Source: Lichenicoccus sp964247695
Lineage (GTDB): Bacteria > Pseudomonadota > Alphaproteobacteria > Acetobacterales > Acetobacteraceae
Reading direction: 5' to 3'
DNA length: 64,000 nt
Assembly: GCA_964247695.1 (NCBI GenBank)
Contig: CAXTVI010000024.1
Span: 6,378 to 70,377, forward strand
Shown: positions 1-8,520 of the stretch, in pieces
How positions within the stretch are numbered: position 1 is the first letter of the stretch
Layout of the letters: each line of letters opens with the position of its first letter
The notes under the pieces: generated by a model
Told to the model about the DNA's origin: nothing
Seen by the model: only the letters and a program-made list of their open reading frames with translations
The model's database searches: none
Position numbers and translations under genes: made by a program

Positions 1-764
1 CCGTCCGCACGTACCCGGCCGGACTCCAGCCACAGCACCCGGGTGCACCAGGTTCGCAGCACCGACACCGTGTGCGAGGTCAGCACCAGGATCTCGGCGC
101 CACGCACGACGCTCTCCAGCCTGGCGCGCGCCTTGTCCTGGAACGCCGAGTCGCCGGCCATGAACCACTCGTCCATCAGCAGCACCTGCGGCGCGATCGC
201 GGTCGCCAGCCCGAAGCCGAGCCTGATCACCATGCCGGACGAATAGGTCCGCACCGGCATGTCGAGGAACGCGTCCAGCGCCGCGAACTCCTCGACATCC
301 TCCTCGAGCAGCCGGATCGCGCCGGACGACAGCCCGGCATAGCGGCCACGCAGCACGATGTTCTCCCGGCCGGTCAGGTCGATGTTCATGCCGAGATTCG
401 GATCGAGCAGGGCGTTCAGCGTGCCGCCGACATGCACACGGCCGGCTACCGGCTCGTAGATCCCGGCCATCGCCCGCAGCAGGCTCGACTTGCCGGCGCC
501 GTTATGGCCGACGATGCCGAGCCGGTCGCCCGCCACCAGCGACAGGTTGATGTCGCGCAGCGCCTGCACGACGACACGCCGGGTGGCCGGGCCGCCGGAC
601 ACCGTGCCGCCGGGCGCGCCACGCGCCGGACCGAGCTTGCCGGACGCCACCGACAGCACCGTCTTCTTCAGCGAGCGGGCGCCGCCGTGATAGATCGGGA
701 AATCCAGCGACAACGCCTCGATGCGCAAGAAGGCGGCCTGCCGGGCCGGTTGCTGGCCGCTCAT
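1..764 (-). CDS. Polysaccharide export ABC transporter ATP-binding protein (partial, C-terminus off window)
   Basis: ATPase subunit of an ABC-2 type exporter that powers export of a lipid-linked or capsular polysaccharide across the inner membrane (KpsT/Wzt/TagH family). The visible 254 codons contain Walker A GHNGAGKSS at residues 86-94, the signature YSSGM at 174-178 (the serine-serine form typical of polysaccharide exporters), Walker B VLLMDEW at 194-200 and the switch histidine at about 231. The ATG at 764 overlaps the stop of the permease as ATGA, so the two are translationally coupled. The 3' end lies beyond the left edge, so a Wzt-type C-terminal glycan-binding domain cannot be judged. 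The insert at residues 35-62, between the first strand and Walker A, is a little long for the family. Confidence 0.9.
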   Translation of the reverse strand, partial: MSGQQPARQAAFLRIEALSLDFPIYHGGARSLKKTVLSVASGKLGPARGAPGGTVSGGPATRRVVVQALRDINLSLVAGDRLGIVGHNGAGKSSLLRAMAGIYEPVAGRVHVGGTLNALLDPNLGMNIDLTGRENIVLRGRYAGLSSGAIRLLEEDVEEFAALDAFLDMPVRTYSSGMVIRLGFGLATAIAPQVLLMDEWFMAGDSAFQDKARARLESVVRGAEILVLTSHTVSVLRTWCTRVLWLESGRVRAD

Positions 765-1708
765 ACCCAGAACGCCAGCCGCGGCCGGGCCCGCGTGAAG
801 ATCATCAGCGCCGCGAGCCAGAGCAGCACGCTGTAGCCCAGGGCCGATCCCCATGTGACGAGGCCCGCAGGCACCCCGAGCAGCGGCGAACGCACGGTTT
901 CCAGCAGGGTGTCGAACGGGTTCAGCGGCAGCCACCAGCCATGCGCGCCGAGCTGCGACGGCTTCCAGACGATCGGCGTGATGTAGAAGGCGATCTGCAT
1001 GACGCTGCCCACGATCGGCGGGATGTCGCGGAATCGCGCGCAGAGGCTGCCGAGCAGGAAGCAGGCGGCGATCCCGTCCGCCACCCACAGCACCAGGCCG
1101 GGCAACGACAGCAGAGCCGTGAGGCCGGGCCACGCCCGGTAGATCGCGAACACCCCGACCGGCACCACCAGGTTGTGCGCCAGCACGATGGCGTTGCGTG
1201 TCACGCAGCGCAGCACCTGCACGGTGAAAGGCATGCGCATCGCCCGGATGGTCTGCTCGGCTTCGAGGAACACCGTGCAGGCCTCGCCTGTCAGGCCGCC
1301 GATGAACGACTGCCACAGGATCATCGAGAGGGCCAGGAACGGCAGGTAGTCGCGCAGCACGATGCCGAACAGCCGGCCGTAGATCAGCCCCATCGAGGCC
1401 ACCATGATCGCGCCGGAGAGCGTCAGCCAGAGCGGCCCGAGTGCCGATCCGCGATAGCGCAGCTTGATGTCGAGCCAGCCCAGCGAGAGGGCCAGCCGCC
1501 AGAGGGCGAAGCCTTCGGCGAGATCCTGCCGCACCGCCCGCCGTCGCGCTGCAGCCCCTCCGGTCGCATCGAGCAGCAGTCCGGTGCCGCGCAGCGGGAC
1601 ATGTGGCGCTGCGCCCGCCCGTTCGGCGGGATGATCCGCCCGTGCCACGATATCACCAGCCCGCGAAGCGACATCGACCTTCCGCGCAGCGACATCGACC
1701 TTGTCCAT
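761..1708 (-). CDS. ABC-2 type polysaccharide export permease
   Basis: Integral membrane subunit (315 aa) partnering the downstream ATPase, of the KpsM/Wzm/TagG family (ABC2_membrane). From about residue 60 the protein has the family layout: an amphipathic entry segment with WLDIKLRYRGSALGPLW, then six hydrophobic spans and a C-terminal LNPF motif before the last helix. The start was chosen at the ATG at 1708; this leaves a family-length transporter preceded by about 50 polar residues. That N-terminal tail carries a perfect-frame duplication of a 7-residue unit (KVDVAAR/KVDVASR). The ORF is open much further upstream, but that extension is antisense to the lytic transglycosylase and is not credible. 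The gene stop overlaps the ATPase start. Confidence 0.88.
   Translation of the reverse strand: MDKVDVAARKVDVASRAGDIVARADHPAERAGAAPHVPLRGTGLLLDATGGAAARRRAVRQDLAEGFALWRLALSLGWLDIKLRYRGSALGPLWLTLSGAIMVASMGLIYGRLFGIVLRDYLPFLALSMILWQSFIGGLTGEACTVFLEAEQTIRAMRMPFTVQVLRCVTRNAIVLAHNLVVPVGVFAIYRAWPGLTALLSLPGLVLWVADGIAACFLLGSLCARFRDIPPIVGSVMQIAFYITPIVWKPSQLGAHGWWLPLNPFDTLLETVRSPLLGVPAGLVTWGSALGYSVLLWLAALMIFTRARPRLAFWV
1661..1702 (-). repeat. Two tandem 21-bp units inside the permease N-terminus
   Basis: Units 1661-1681 and 1682-1702 differ at one base and are in frame, duplicating seven residues near the N-terminus of the export permease. This looks like recent slippage or unequal recombination. Confidence 0.85.
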
Positions 1709-1852
1709 GGCGGTCGCGTAGCCGATCCGCCTGCCCGCCGCAACGTGCTCGGCCGGTCGATCCGGCGCGCGAAGCCGGCCGCGATGGGTGCGCAGCCAGA
1801 TCATCTGACAGCAAAGACAGGTTAGTTGTAGCGAGTTAGAAGGGGTTCCTGC

Positions 1853-3292
1853 ATGATCGCGCGAGCTTTCGCTGATAGGGCCGCATCTGACATGACACGA
1901 GAGACTGGACGCCGGGGGCAGATACGCACCGCCATGCGTCCGGTGACGCTGCGCCCGATGCTGCGGCCCGCACTGCTGAGGCCCGGACTGCTGAGGCCCG
2001 GACTGCTGAAGACTGCGGCCAGTCTTCTGCTGCTCACGCTGCTGGCCGCCTGCGCCGGGACGCCGCGCGGCCCGATGATCCCGGTCGCCCAGGAAGCCGC
2101 CGACTATCGCGCCCATGCCCGCAACTACTATGCCCCGCCGGGTCCGGCGGACGATCCATGGGGCCCGTACATCGAAGCCGCCTCGCAGCGCTTCGACGTT
2201 CCCGATGCCTGGATCCGCGCCGTCATCCACCAGGAATCGGGCGGTCACGAGTTCATCAACGGCCAGTTCGTGACCTCGGTGCCCGGGGCCATGGGGCTGA
2301 TGCAGCTCATGCCGCCGACCTATGACGACATGCGCAACCAGTATGCGCTCGGTCCCGACCCGTACGAACCGCACGACAACATCATGGCCGGCACCGCCTA
2401 CCTGCGGCAGATGTACGACATCTACGGCTCGCCCGGCTTCCTCGCTGCCTACAATACCGGTCCCGGCCGCCTCGACGACTTCCTGACCCGCAACCGGACG
2501 CTGCCGAACGAGACCCGGCAGTACGTCGCGATCATCGGTCCACAGATCGCCGGGATTTTTCCGAGCAGCCGCTCCCAGGCGGACCTGATGGTCATGAACC
2601 ATGCCGGCGCGGCCAGTGTCATGTACGCGTCGGCGCAGGACCAGCAGCAGACCCGATCGATCCGCATGGCGTGGGCGCGTCGCCGTGACCACTCCGCAGG
2701 CGAGGATCAGCCGGTCCAGGTCGCGGAAGCGCCGGCGGTTCCCATGGCCGCACCCGCCTATCAGGCCGCCTGGCACCGCGTGTCGCCTGCGCGGCCGCTG
2801 CCGTTGTCGCCCGTGCAGGCAGCGGCACCCGTGCAGGTTGCGAGCGTCAGCAGCGTGTGGGCCAGCCGCCTCGCCGCGAGCCCAACACCCCCTGTCCGCC
2901 CGGAGCCGGCGTCGGTCCCGACTGCAGCACCGACCCTCATCGCTCGCGCCGAGCCGGCTCCGCGCCGCTTCCACCTGGTCGCGCCGGCGATGGCAATGAG
3001 CATTCCGAGCGCCCGCACGGCTGGAGGTACGCGCGACTGGGCCATCCAGGTCGGCGCGTTCGGCACGGAAGGACAGGCCAGCGAAGCCGCCGGCAGCGCC
3101 CGGTTACGGGTGCGCGGGCTGCTGCCGGGCGCCCAGACCGAGATTGCCGGCGTGCGCGCCGGACGCGGTGGCGCGCGCATCTATCGCGCCAGGCTGACCG
3201 GGCTTTCGCGCAATGGCGCGGTCGAGGCCTGCGAGCGCCTCAGCCGCGGCCGTGGCGAGTGCATGGTGGTCTCACCGGACGGCCGCCTGTGA
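1853..3292 (+). CDS. Lytic transglycosylase lipoprotein with SLT and SPOR domains
   Basis: Envelope-located murein hydrolase that cleaves the glycan strand of peptidoglycan. After a long basic leader, a hydrophobic stretch ends in the lipobox LLAAC with Cys67, predicting a lipoprotein. The SLT domain spans roughly residues 105-225, with the catalytic glutamate in IHQESGG (Glu128), the GLMQLMPPTY motif and AAYNTGPGR. A Pro/Ala-rich linker (about 255-390) leads to a C-terminal SPOR domain (about 393-475), which binds denuded septal glycan. The ATG at 1853 is preceded at 8 nt by AGGGG; an internal ATG at 1934 would give a shorter, more normal signal peptide. The leader contains tandem RPGLL repeats. 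The stop overlaps the next start (GTGA). Confidence 0.88.
   Translation: MIARAFADRAASDMTRETGRRGQIRTAMRPVTLRPMLRPALLRPGLLRPGLLKTAASLLLLTLLAACAGTPRGPMIPVAQEAADYRAHARNYYAPPGPADDPWGPYIEAASQRFDVPDAWIRAVIHQESGGHEFINGQFVTSVPGAMGLMQLMPPTYDDMRNQYALGPDPYEPHDNIMAGTAYLRQMYDIYGSPGFLAAYNTGPGRLDDFLTRNRTLPNETRQYVAIIGPQIAGIFPSSRSQADLMVMNHAGAASVMYASAQDQQQTRSIRMAWARRRDHSAGEDQPVQVAEAPAVPMAAPAYQAAWHRVSPARPLPLSPVQAAAPVQVASVSSVWASRLAASPTPPVRPEPASVPTAAPTLIARAEPAPRRFHLVAPAMAMSIPSARTAGGTRDWAIQVGAFGTEGQASEAAGSARLRVRGLLPGAQTEIAGVRAGRGGARIYRARLTGLSRNGAVEACERLSRGRGECMVVSPDGRL
1961..2005 (+). repeat. Three tandem 15-bp units in the transglycosylase leader
   Basis: Copies start at 1961, 1976 and 1991; the last two are identical and the first differs at two bases. 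They encode repeated LRPGL-type pentapeptides in the n-region of the signal sequence. Confidence 0.85.
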
Positions 3293-3873
3293 GCCTGAGG
3301 CGTGGGAGCACAAGGCGTGGGAGCACGCGACGGAGCGCCCTGCGGCTCGCCATCCCGGCGGCCATGCTCGTCCTTGTGGCGCCCGCCACCTGGGCCGCAC
3401 TGCCGGTCGGCGCCAAGGCGCCCGACTTCGCGGCGCAGGCGGCGCTCGACGGCCACGAATTCCACTTCTCCCTGGCCGACGCGCTCCGTCGCGGTCCGGT
3501 CGTGGTGTATTTCTACCCCGCCGCCTTTACCCAGGGCTGCACCATCGAAGCGCACGACTTCGCGGCCGCGATCCCCGACTACAAGGCTGCCGGAGCCACG
3601 GTGATCGGGGTATCGGAGGACCGCATCGCGACCCTCGACCGGTTCTCGGTGAGCGAGTGCCAGGGCAGGTTCCCGGTCGCGGCCGACGCCGATGGCAGCA
3701 TCGCGCGGCACTACGACGCGCTGATGCCGGTGGTGCACTACGCCAACCGGACCTCGTACGTGATCGCGCCTGGCGGCTCGGTGCTGGAGAGCTATTCGGC
3801 GATGAACCCCGACGGCCACGTGCAGAAGACACTCCAGGCCGTGCAGGCCTGGCGCGCGCAGCACAAGAGCTGA
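3289..3873 (+). CDS. Exported peroxiredoxin (AhpC/TSA, BCP-like)
   Basis: Thiol peroxidase expected in the periplasm, reducing hydroperoxides. The GTG start at 3289 overlaps the preceding stop (GTGA), giving 194 aa with a basic n-region, a hydrophobic core and cleavage near APATWA-ALP, a classical Sec signal. The thioredoxin-fold domain begins about residue 40; the peroxidatic cysteine is Cys84 in FTQGCTIE, and Cys124 in SECQGRF could be the resolving cysteine. Translational coupling with the transglycosylase suggests co-expression. The n-region contains a duplicated RRGST unit from a 15-bp tandem duplication. BCP-type peroxiredoxins are usually cytosolic, so the signal peptide is notable. 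Confidence 0.85.
   Translation: MSLRRGSTRRGSTRRSALRLAIPAAMLVLVAPATWAALPVGAKAPDFAAQAALDGHEFHFSLADALRRGPVVVYFYPAAFTQGCTIEAHDFAAAIPDYKAAGATVIGVSEDRIATLDRFSVSECQGRFPVAADADGSIARHYDALMPVVHYANRTSYVIAPGGSVLESYSAMNPDGHVQKTLQAVQAWRAQHKS
3299..3328 (+). repeat. Two tandem 15-bp units in the peroxiredoxin signal peptide
   Basis: Units 3299-3313 and 3314-3328 agree at 13 of 15 bases and duplicate the RRGST residues in frame. Confidence 0.8.
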
Positions 3874-3877
3874 GCCT

Positions 3878-4255
3878 TCAGAGGCTCTCGAGATAGGCGG
3901 TGTATTCCGCCTCTTCCATCAGGCTGTTGAAGGCCTCCGGATCGGCCGGCTCCATGCGGAAGAACCACGCCTCGCCCTCGGCGTCGCGATTCACCAGGCT
4001 GGAGTCCTCGGCCAGCACCTCGTTGATCTCGAGCACCTTTCCGGCGAACGGCGCGAACACGTCGGACGCCGCCTTCACGCTCTCGACCACGGCGCAGCTT
4101 TCGCCTTCGGCCAGGTCCCGGTCCGGCTCCGGCAGCTCGATGAACACCACGTCGCCGAGTGCTTCCTGGGCATGGTCGGTGATACCGATCGTGGTCGTGC
4201 CGTCATCCTCCAGACGAACCCATTCATGTTCCTTGGTGTAGCGGATGTCTGCCAT
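3878..4255 (-). CDS. gcvH: Glycine cleavage system H protein
   Basis: Lipoyl carrier protein (125 aa, family length) that shuttles the aminomethyl group between the P and T proteins of the cytosolic glycine cleavage complex. It starts with the canonical YTKEHEW motif and has the lipoylation site VESVKA with Lys61. The ATG at 4255 is preceded by an AGGAG-type site at about 6-8 nt on the minus strand. No gcvT or gcvP is adjacent, so here gcvH stands alone, convergent with the peroxiredoxin gene and only 4 bp from its end. Confidence 0.96.
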   Translation of the reverse strand: MADIRYTKEHEWVRLEDDGTTTIGITDHAQEALGDVVFIELPEPDRDLAEGESCAVVESVKAASDVFAPFAGKVLEINEVLAEDSSLVNRDAEGEAWFFRMEPADPEAFNSLMEEAEYTAYLESL

Positions 4256-4287
4256 TCTCGTGACTCCAGGAGTAAGCGGGCCAGGGT

Positions 4288-4872
4288 TCAGCGAGGCATA
4301 TGCGCGCGGTTGTACGCAAGTTGCTCCGGCGTAAGCTGGAAGCCAACCTCCAGGCGGTAGCTGTCGCTGCTCATCCGCCGGGTGATCGGCAAGTCCAGTT
4401 CCAGCGGATCGCTCTTCAGCGCCAGCCGGTCGGCATTCGGCGGGAAGGTCGCCTCGATGCTGAGATCATGCTTCTCGACGATCTGGTCGCCGTGCAGCAC
4501 CGCCACGAAATACGGCACGCTCAGGGTGCGGAAGCTCGCCGCCGGGCCACGCTGCACGCCGATCGTGACACTGACCGAGGTGTGCAGCGCATGCCCCTGC
4601 TCGGCGTTGCTGCACGTGCCTCCGACGGCCGCGATGCTGGCGTGCGTCACCAGGGTCGCGACGTCGCGGGACGGTCCGGCATAGCTCGAGAGGTCGGCCG
4701 CATCCGCCAGGATCCCGACCGGCACGCATTCCGGCGCGAACGCGTTCGGGTTGTCGGGACCGCAGGACGCGAGCGCGATGAGCGCCAGCAGCGCCACCAT
4801 GCGCACGGGTGCAACACGCACGGCGGATACGACGCCGGTCGCAGCGGAACGGGAGCAGATCGGCAGGTTCAT
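4288..4872 (-). CDS. Putative lipoprotein of unknown function
   Basis: Predicted envelope lipoprotein of 194 aa. A signal sequence with a hydrophobic core ends in LIALASC, making Cys37 the likely lipidated residue; the ATG at 4872 was chosen because it gives this signal. The mature part has no motif I recognise; it has a beta-rich pattern and a conserved-looking C-terminus with LTPEQLAYNRAH. It lies directly upstream of gcvH on the same strand (32 bp apart) and divergent from ispH. Function unknown. Confidence 0.72.
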   Translation of the reverse strand: MNLPICSRSAATGVVSAVRVAPVRMVALLALIALASCGPDNPNAFAPECVPVGILADAADLSSYAGPSRDVATLVTHASIAAVGGTCSNAEQGHALHTSVSVTIGVQRGPAASFRTLSVPYFVAVLHGDQIVEKHDLSIEATFPPNADRLALKSDPLELDLPITRRMSSDSYRLEVGFQLTPEQLAYNRAHMPR

Positions 4873-5003
4873 TCTCGACTTTCGGCCTGTCCCGCCTGTA
4901 AGGCAGGGTCCCGTGGCGGGACGGGTTGCGGCATGCGCCCCGCTCGGGTCGCCTTTAGGATCGCGCTCGCCATATACTGCCGACCGCTCGGGAGGGGAAC
5001 ACC

Positions 5004-6035
5004 ATGCCGGACCAGATGCTCGATCAGCCAGAGGCCCACCTGCTGCAGGACCCCGTCCTTCTCCAGGATGGAGCCGCAAGTACCGCGCTGCGTCCGCTGC
5101 GGGTGCTGCTGGCCGGTCCGCGCGGCTTCTGCGCCGGCGTCGACCGAGCCATCCGGGTGGTCGAGGAGGCGATCCGCCGCTATGGCGCGCCGGTCTATGT
5201 CCGCCACGAGATCGTGCACAACCGCACGGTGGTCGAGCAGCTCGAGGCGCAGGGTGCGATCTTCGTCGAGGAGCTCGACGAGGTCCCGGCGGATGGCCAG
5301 GTGGTGTTCTCCGCGCACGGCGTGCCGAAATCGGTGCCGGCCGAAGCGCAGCGCCGCAACCTGCTCTATCTCGATGCGACCTGCCCGCTGGTCAGCAAGG
5401 TGCATCGCGAGGCCGAGCGGCACTATGCGGATGGCGGCCCGGACAGCCGGCACATCCTGATGATCGGCCATGCCGGCCACCCCGAGGTGGTCGGCACCAT
5501 GGGCCAGTTGCCGCCCGGCGCGGTGACTCTGGTGCAGGATGCAGAGGAGGCCCGCCGGGTGCAGCCGGCCGACCCCGTGCGCCTCGCCTTCATCACCCAG
5601 ACCACGCTGTCGGTGGACGACACCGCCGAGATCGTCTCGGTGCTGCGCGGCCGCTTCCCGATGCTGGAGGGGCCCAAGCGCGAGGATATCTGCTACGCCA
5701 CCACCAACCGCCAGGAAGCGGTCAAGGCGATTGCGCCCGGCTGCGACCTGGTCATCGTCATCGGCAGCCCGAACTCCTCGAATTCGCAGCGCCTGCGCGA
5801 AGTGGCGGAACGCTCGGGAGCGCCGCGCGCCCTGCTGGTGCCGCGCCTGCGCGACCTCGACTGGTCGGCTCTCGACGGTGTCCATACGCTCGGCATCACC
5901 GCCGGGGCCTCAGCGCCCGAGACGCTGGTGCAGGAGATGGTGAACGCCTTGTCGGCGCGGTTCGCGCTGGAGATCGAGGAGCGCACGGTCAAGCAGGAAG
6001 ACGTCATCTTCAAGCTGCCCGCGCCTTTGGGCTGA
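5004..6035 (+). CDS. ispH: 4-hydroxy-3-methylbut-2-enyl diphosphate reductase
   Basis: Last enzyme of the MEP isoprenoid pathway, converting HMBPP to IPP and DMAPP with a [4Fe-4S] cluster. The three cluster cysteines are visible as Cys43 (PRGFCAGVDRAI), Cys127 (LDATCPLV) and Cys230 (DICYATTNRQ); the HGVPK and HPEV motifs are present. At 343 aa it has about 30 extra N-terminal residues compared with the E. coli enzyme, so the true start could be later, but GGGGAACACC precedes the ATG at 5004. It begins the conserved alphaproteobacterial order ispH-thrB-rnhA. Confidence 0.96.
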   Translation: MPDQMLDQPEAHLLQDPVLLQDGAASTALRPLRVLLAGPRGFCAGVDRAIRVVEEAIRRYGAPVYVRHEIVHNRTVVEQLEAQGAIFVEELDEVPADGQVVFSAHGVPKSVPAEAQRRNLLYLDATCPLVSKVHREAERHYADGGPDSRHILMIGHAGHPEVVGTMGQLPPGAVTLVQDAEEARRVQPADPVRLAFITQTTLSVDDTAEIVSVLRGRFPMLEGPKREDICYATTNRQEAVKAIAPGCDLVIVIGSPNSSNSQRLREVAERSGAPRALLVPRLRDLDWSALDGVHTLGITAGASAPETLVQEMVNALSARFALEIEERTVKQEDVIFKLPAPLG

Positions 6036-6054
6036 AGGCTGCCCGTATCCCCGG

Positions 6055-7029
6055 ATGGCCGTCTATACCGACGTCTCGGACGAGGCTCTGGCTGCTTTTC
6101 TCGGCGACTACGACATCGGCGGACTGGTCGCCTTCCGCGGCATCGCCGAGGGTGTCGAGAACAGCAACTTCTCGCTGCGCACCACCGCAGGCGACTTCAT
6201 CCTCACCCTCTACGAGAAGCGCGTGGACCGGCGCGACCTGCCCTGGTTCCTCGGCCTGATGCGCCATCTGGCGGCGGCCGGCGTCACCTGCCCGCAGCCG
6301 CTGGCCGGACGCGACGGCGAGGCCCTGCGCGTGCTGTGCGGCCGCCCGGCGGCGATCACCAGCTTCCTGCCCGGCGTGTGGCCGCGCCGGGTGCGGGCCG
6401 AGCATTGCCGCCCGCTCGGCGAGACGCTGGCACGCCTGCACGTCGCCGGGCTCGGCTACGCGCCCATACGTGACAACTCGCTCGGGCCGGGATCCTGGCT
6501 GCCGCTGCTGGCGCTCAGCCGCGACCGCGCCGATGAAGTGCAGGCCGGGCTCGGTGCCGAGCTCGACGCGGCGCTGGCGGCGATCCTGCCGGCCTGGCCT
6601 GCGTCCACCGGTCCGGCTGCGTTGCCCGCCGGACAGATCCACGCCGACCTGTTCCCCGACAACGTGTTCTTCCTCGGACGCGCCGTGTCCGGCGTGATCG
6701 ACTTCTACTTCGCCTGCAGCGACCTGCTGGCCTACGACATCGGCATCTGCCTGAATGCCTGGTGCTTCGAGGCCGGCTGGCAGTTCAACGTCACCAAGGC
6801 GCGCGCCCTGCTCGCCGGCTACGAAAGCATCCGCCCGCTGGCCGAGGCCGAGCGCGCCGCCCTGCCGGTGCTGGCGCAGGGTGCCGCACTGCGGTTCGTG
6901 CTGACCCGGCTGTTCGACTGGCTGCACCAGCCGCCGGGCGCGCTGGTCACGCCGAAGGACCCGCTCGACTACCTGCGTCGCCTGCGCTTCCACCTCGCCG
7001 CAAAGGACGCGCACGCCTATGGACTCTGA
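6055..7029 (+). CDS. thrB: Homoserine kinase, APH-fold type
   Basis: Phosphorylates L-homoserine for threonine synthesis. The 324-aa protein is the aminoglycoside-phosphotransferase-fold homoserine kinase found in alphaproteobacteria and pseudomonads, not the GHMP type. The N-terminus has VYTDVSDEAL and GVENSNF, matching the family nucleotide loop; the catalytic loop is IHADLFPDN (about residues 196-204) followed by GVIDFYFA, the metal-binding aspartate. It begins 19 bp after ispH and its end overlaps rnhA by 11 bp, so the three genes are probably one operon. Confidence 0.95.
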   Translation: MAVYTDVSDEALAAFLGDYDIGGLVAFRGIAEGVENSNFSLRTTAGDFILTLYEKRVDRRDLPWFLGLMRHLAAAGVTCPQPLAGRDGEALRVLCGRPAAITSFLPGVWPRRVRAEHCRPLGETLARLHVAGLGYAPIRDNSLGPGSWLPLLALSRDRADEVQAGLGAELDAALAAILPAWPASTGPAALPAGQIHADLFPDNVFFLGRAVSGVIDFYFACSDLLAYDIGICLNAWCFEAGWQFNVTKARALLAGYESIRPLAEAERAALPVLAQGAALRFVLTRLFDWLHQPPGALVTPKDPLDYLRRLRFHLAAKDAHAYGL

Positions 7030-7486
7030 GGCGCCCCTGCCGAATGTCGAGATCTGGACCGACGGCGGCTGCCGGCCCAATCCGGGGCCGGGCGGCTGGG
7101 CGGCGCTGCTGCGGCTCGGCGAGCGCGAGCGCGAGCTCAGCGGCGGCGCGGCGCAGACCACCAACAACCGCATGGAGTTGACCGCCGCCGCCGAGGCGCT
7201 GGAGGCGCTGACACGGCCCTGCGTGGTGGCCCTTCACACCGACAGCGAATACCTGCGCAACGGTGTCACGCGCTGGTCCACCGGCTGGGTGCGGCGCAAC
7301 TGGCGCAATGCCTCCGGCGACCCCGTCGCCAACATGGATCTGTGGCGCCGCGTGCTGGAGGCCGCGAAACGGCACCAAGTGTCCTGGCACTGGGTGCGCG
7401 GCCATGCCGGCCACGTCGAGAACGACCGGGTGGACCGGCTTGCGACCGCCGCCCGGATCGCGGTCGAGCAGACCATGGCCGGCTGA
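7019..7486 (+). CDS. rnhA: Ribonuclease HI
   Basis: Cytosolic endonuclease removing RNA from RNA:DNA hybrids (Okazaki primers, R-loops). At 155 aa it has family length, with the acidic catalytic residues Asp15 (WTDGGC), Glu53 (RMELTA), Asp75 (HTDSEYL) and Asp136 (ENDRVD), and the WHWVRGHAGH motif. The start ATG lies inside the end of thrB, giving an 11-bp overlap. It ends an ispH-thrB-rnhA operon and is convergent with the sugar ABC permease 17 bp away. Confidence 0.97.
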   Translation: MDSEAPLPNVEIWTDGGCRPNPGPGGWAALLRLGERERELSGGAAQTTNNRMELTAAAEALEALTRPCVVALHTDSEYLRNGVTRWSTGWVRRNWRNASGDPVANMDLWRRVLEAAKRHQVSWHWVRGHAGHVENDRVDRLATAARIAVEQTMAG

Positions 7487-7503
7487 GCGAAATCCTGGAT
7501 CGT

Positions 7504-8520
7504 TTAGGGGCGATCCGGCGTGACAGGGGTTGCGCCTGCGCCCGCGCGGGGGCGAGCCGCACGAAGCGCGCGAAAGGACGGGATCGCGCGCCGCACGATC
7601 GGCTGATCCGCCAGCACGCCGAGCAGGATGACGGTCCCCATCACGGCGAAATTGAGGGAGCTCGGGATGCCGAGAATGTTGACCAGGTTCTGCAGCACCT
7701 GGAGCAGCGCGGTTCCGAGCACGATCCCGATGATCGAGCCCTCGCCGCCGCGCAGGCTGCAGCCGCCCAGCACCGCAGCCGCGATGGCGTAGAGCTCGTA
7801 GAAATTGCCGAACGACGAAGGCGAGACGGAGTTGGTGTAGAAGACCAGGCAGATCGTGGCCACGCCCGCCAGGCCGCCGCTGATGATGTAGGCGCCGGTG
7901 ATCACGGCATCGGTGCGTATGCCGGAGAAGCGGGCGGCCTCCTCGTTGCGGCCGATCGCGAACAGGTAGCGGCCAAAGACCGAGCGGTGCAGCAGCACGC
8001 CCATGATGACGGCGACCACGATCAACAGCATGAACGGGTGCGGGATCCCCCAGCTCCGGCCCGAGGCGAGCCAGGCGAGCCAGTCGAAATCGTCGGAATA
8101 GCCGAATCCCATGGTTGCATCGGTGGTGTAGTACCGCGCGGCTCCCCGGTAGATCAGCAGGCCGCACAAGGTGACGACGAAGGGCTGCAGCTTCGCCTTG
8201 GTCACCAGCAGGCCCTGCAGCGCACCGAGCACGGTGCCCCCTGCCACGATTGCGAGGATTGCCAGCGGCCAGGGCACGCCGCGATTGACCAGCAGGTCGA
8301 TGAACACGACGCCGAGCAACGCGAAGATCGAGCCCACCGACAGGTCGATGCCGCCGGTGATGATGACCATGCCGACGCCGATCGAGAAGATCCCGAACAG
8401 GCCGATGAGGTTGGCCATGTCGAGCAGGTTGACCGCGGACAGGAACCGCGGATTGAGGATGGCGGTAATGCCGCCGACCACAAGCAGCAGCAGCAGCAGC
8501 CCCCAGTCCTTACGAGCCAT
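7504..8520 (-). CDS. Sugar ABC transporter permease (RbsC/YtfT-like)
   Basis: Membrane subunit (338 aa) of a CUT2-family importer for a pentose or hexose. It starts at the ATG at 8520, which shares one base with the stop of the ATPase gene (TGATG coupling). Multiple hydrophobic spans are visible, with the family motifs GGIDLSVGSI (about residues 50-60), the SIFALLGVVF segment, and GRNEEAARFSGI in the cytoplasmic EAA-like loop. The N-terminus contains a run of six leucines encoded by a CAG/CTG tract. It is the last gene of the operon SBP-ATPase-permease. The substrate cannot be fixed from sequence. Confidence 0.93.
   Translation of the reverse strand: MARKDWGLLLLLLVVGGITAILNPRFLSAVNLLDMANLIGLFGIFSIGVGMVIITGGIDLSVGSIFALLGVVFIDLLVNRGVPWPLAILAIVAGGTVLGALQGLLVTKAKLQPFVVTLCGLLIYRGAARYYTTDATMGFGYSDDFDWLAWLASGRSWGIPHPFMLLIVVAVIMGVLLHRSVFGRYLFAIGRNEEAARFSGIRTDAVITGAYIISGGLAGVATICLVFYTNSVSPSSFGNFYELYAIAAAVLGGCSLRGGEGSIIGIVLGTALLQVLQNLVNILGIPSSLNFAVMGTVILLGVLADQPIVRRAIPSFRALRAARPRAGAGATPVTPDRP

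Noticed and set aside
1709..2974. N-terminal extension of the export permease frame to 2974
   Set aside because: It would be antisense to the SLT domain of the lytic transglycosylase and adds low-complexity residues; the ATG at 1708 gives the family length.
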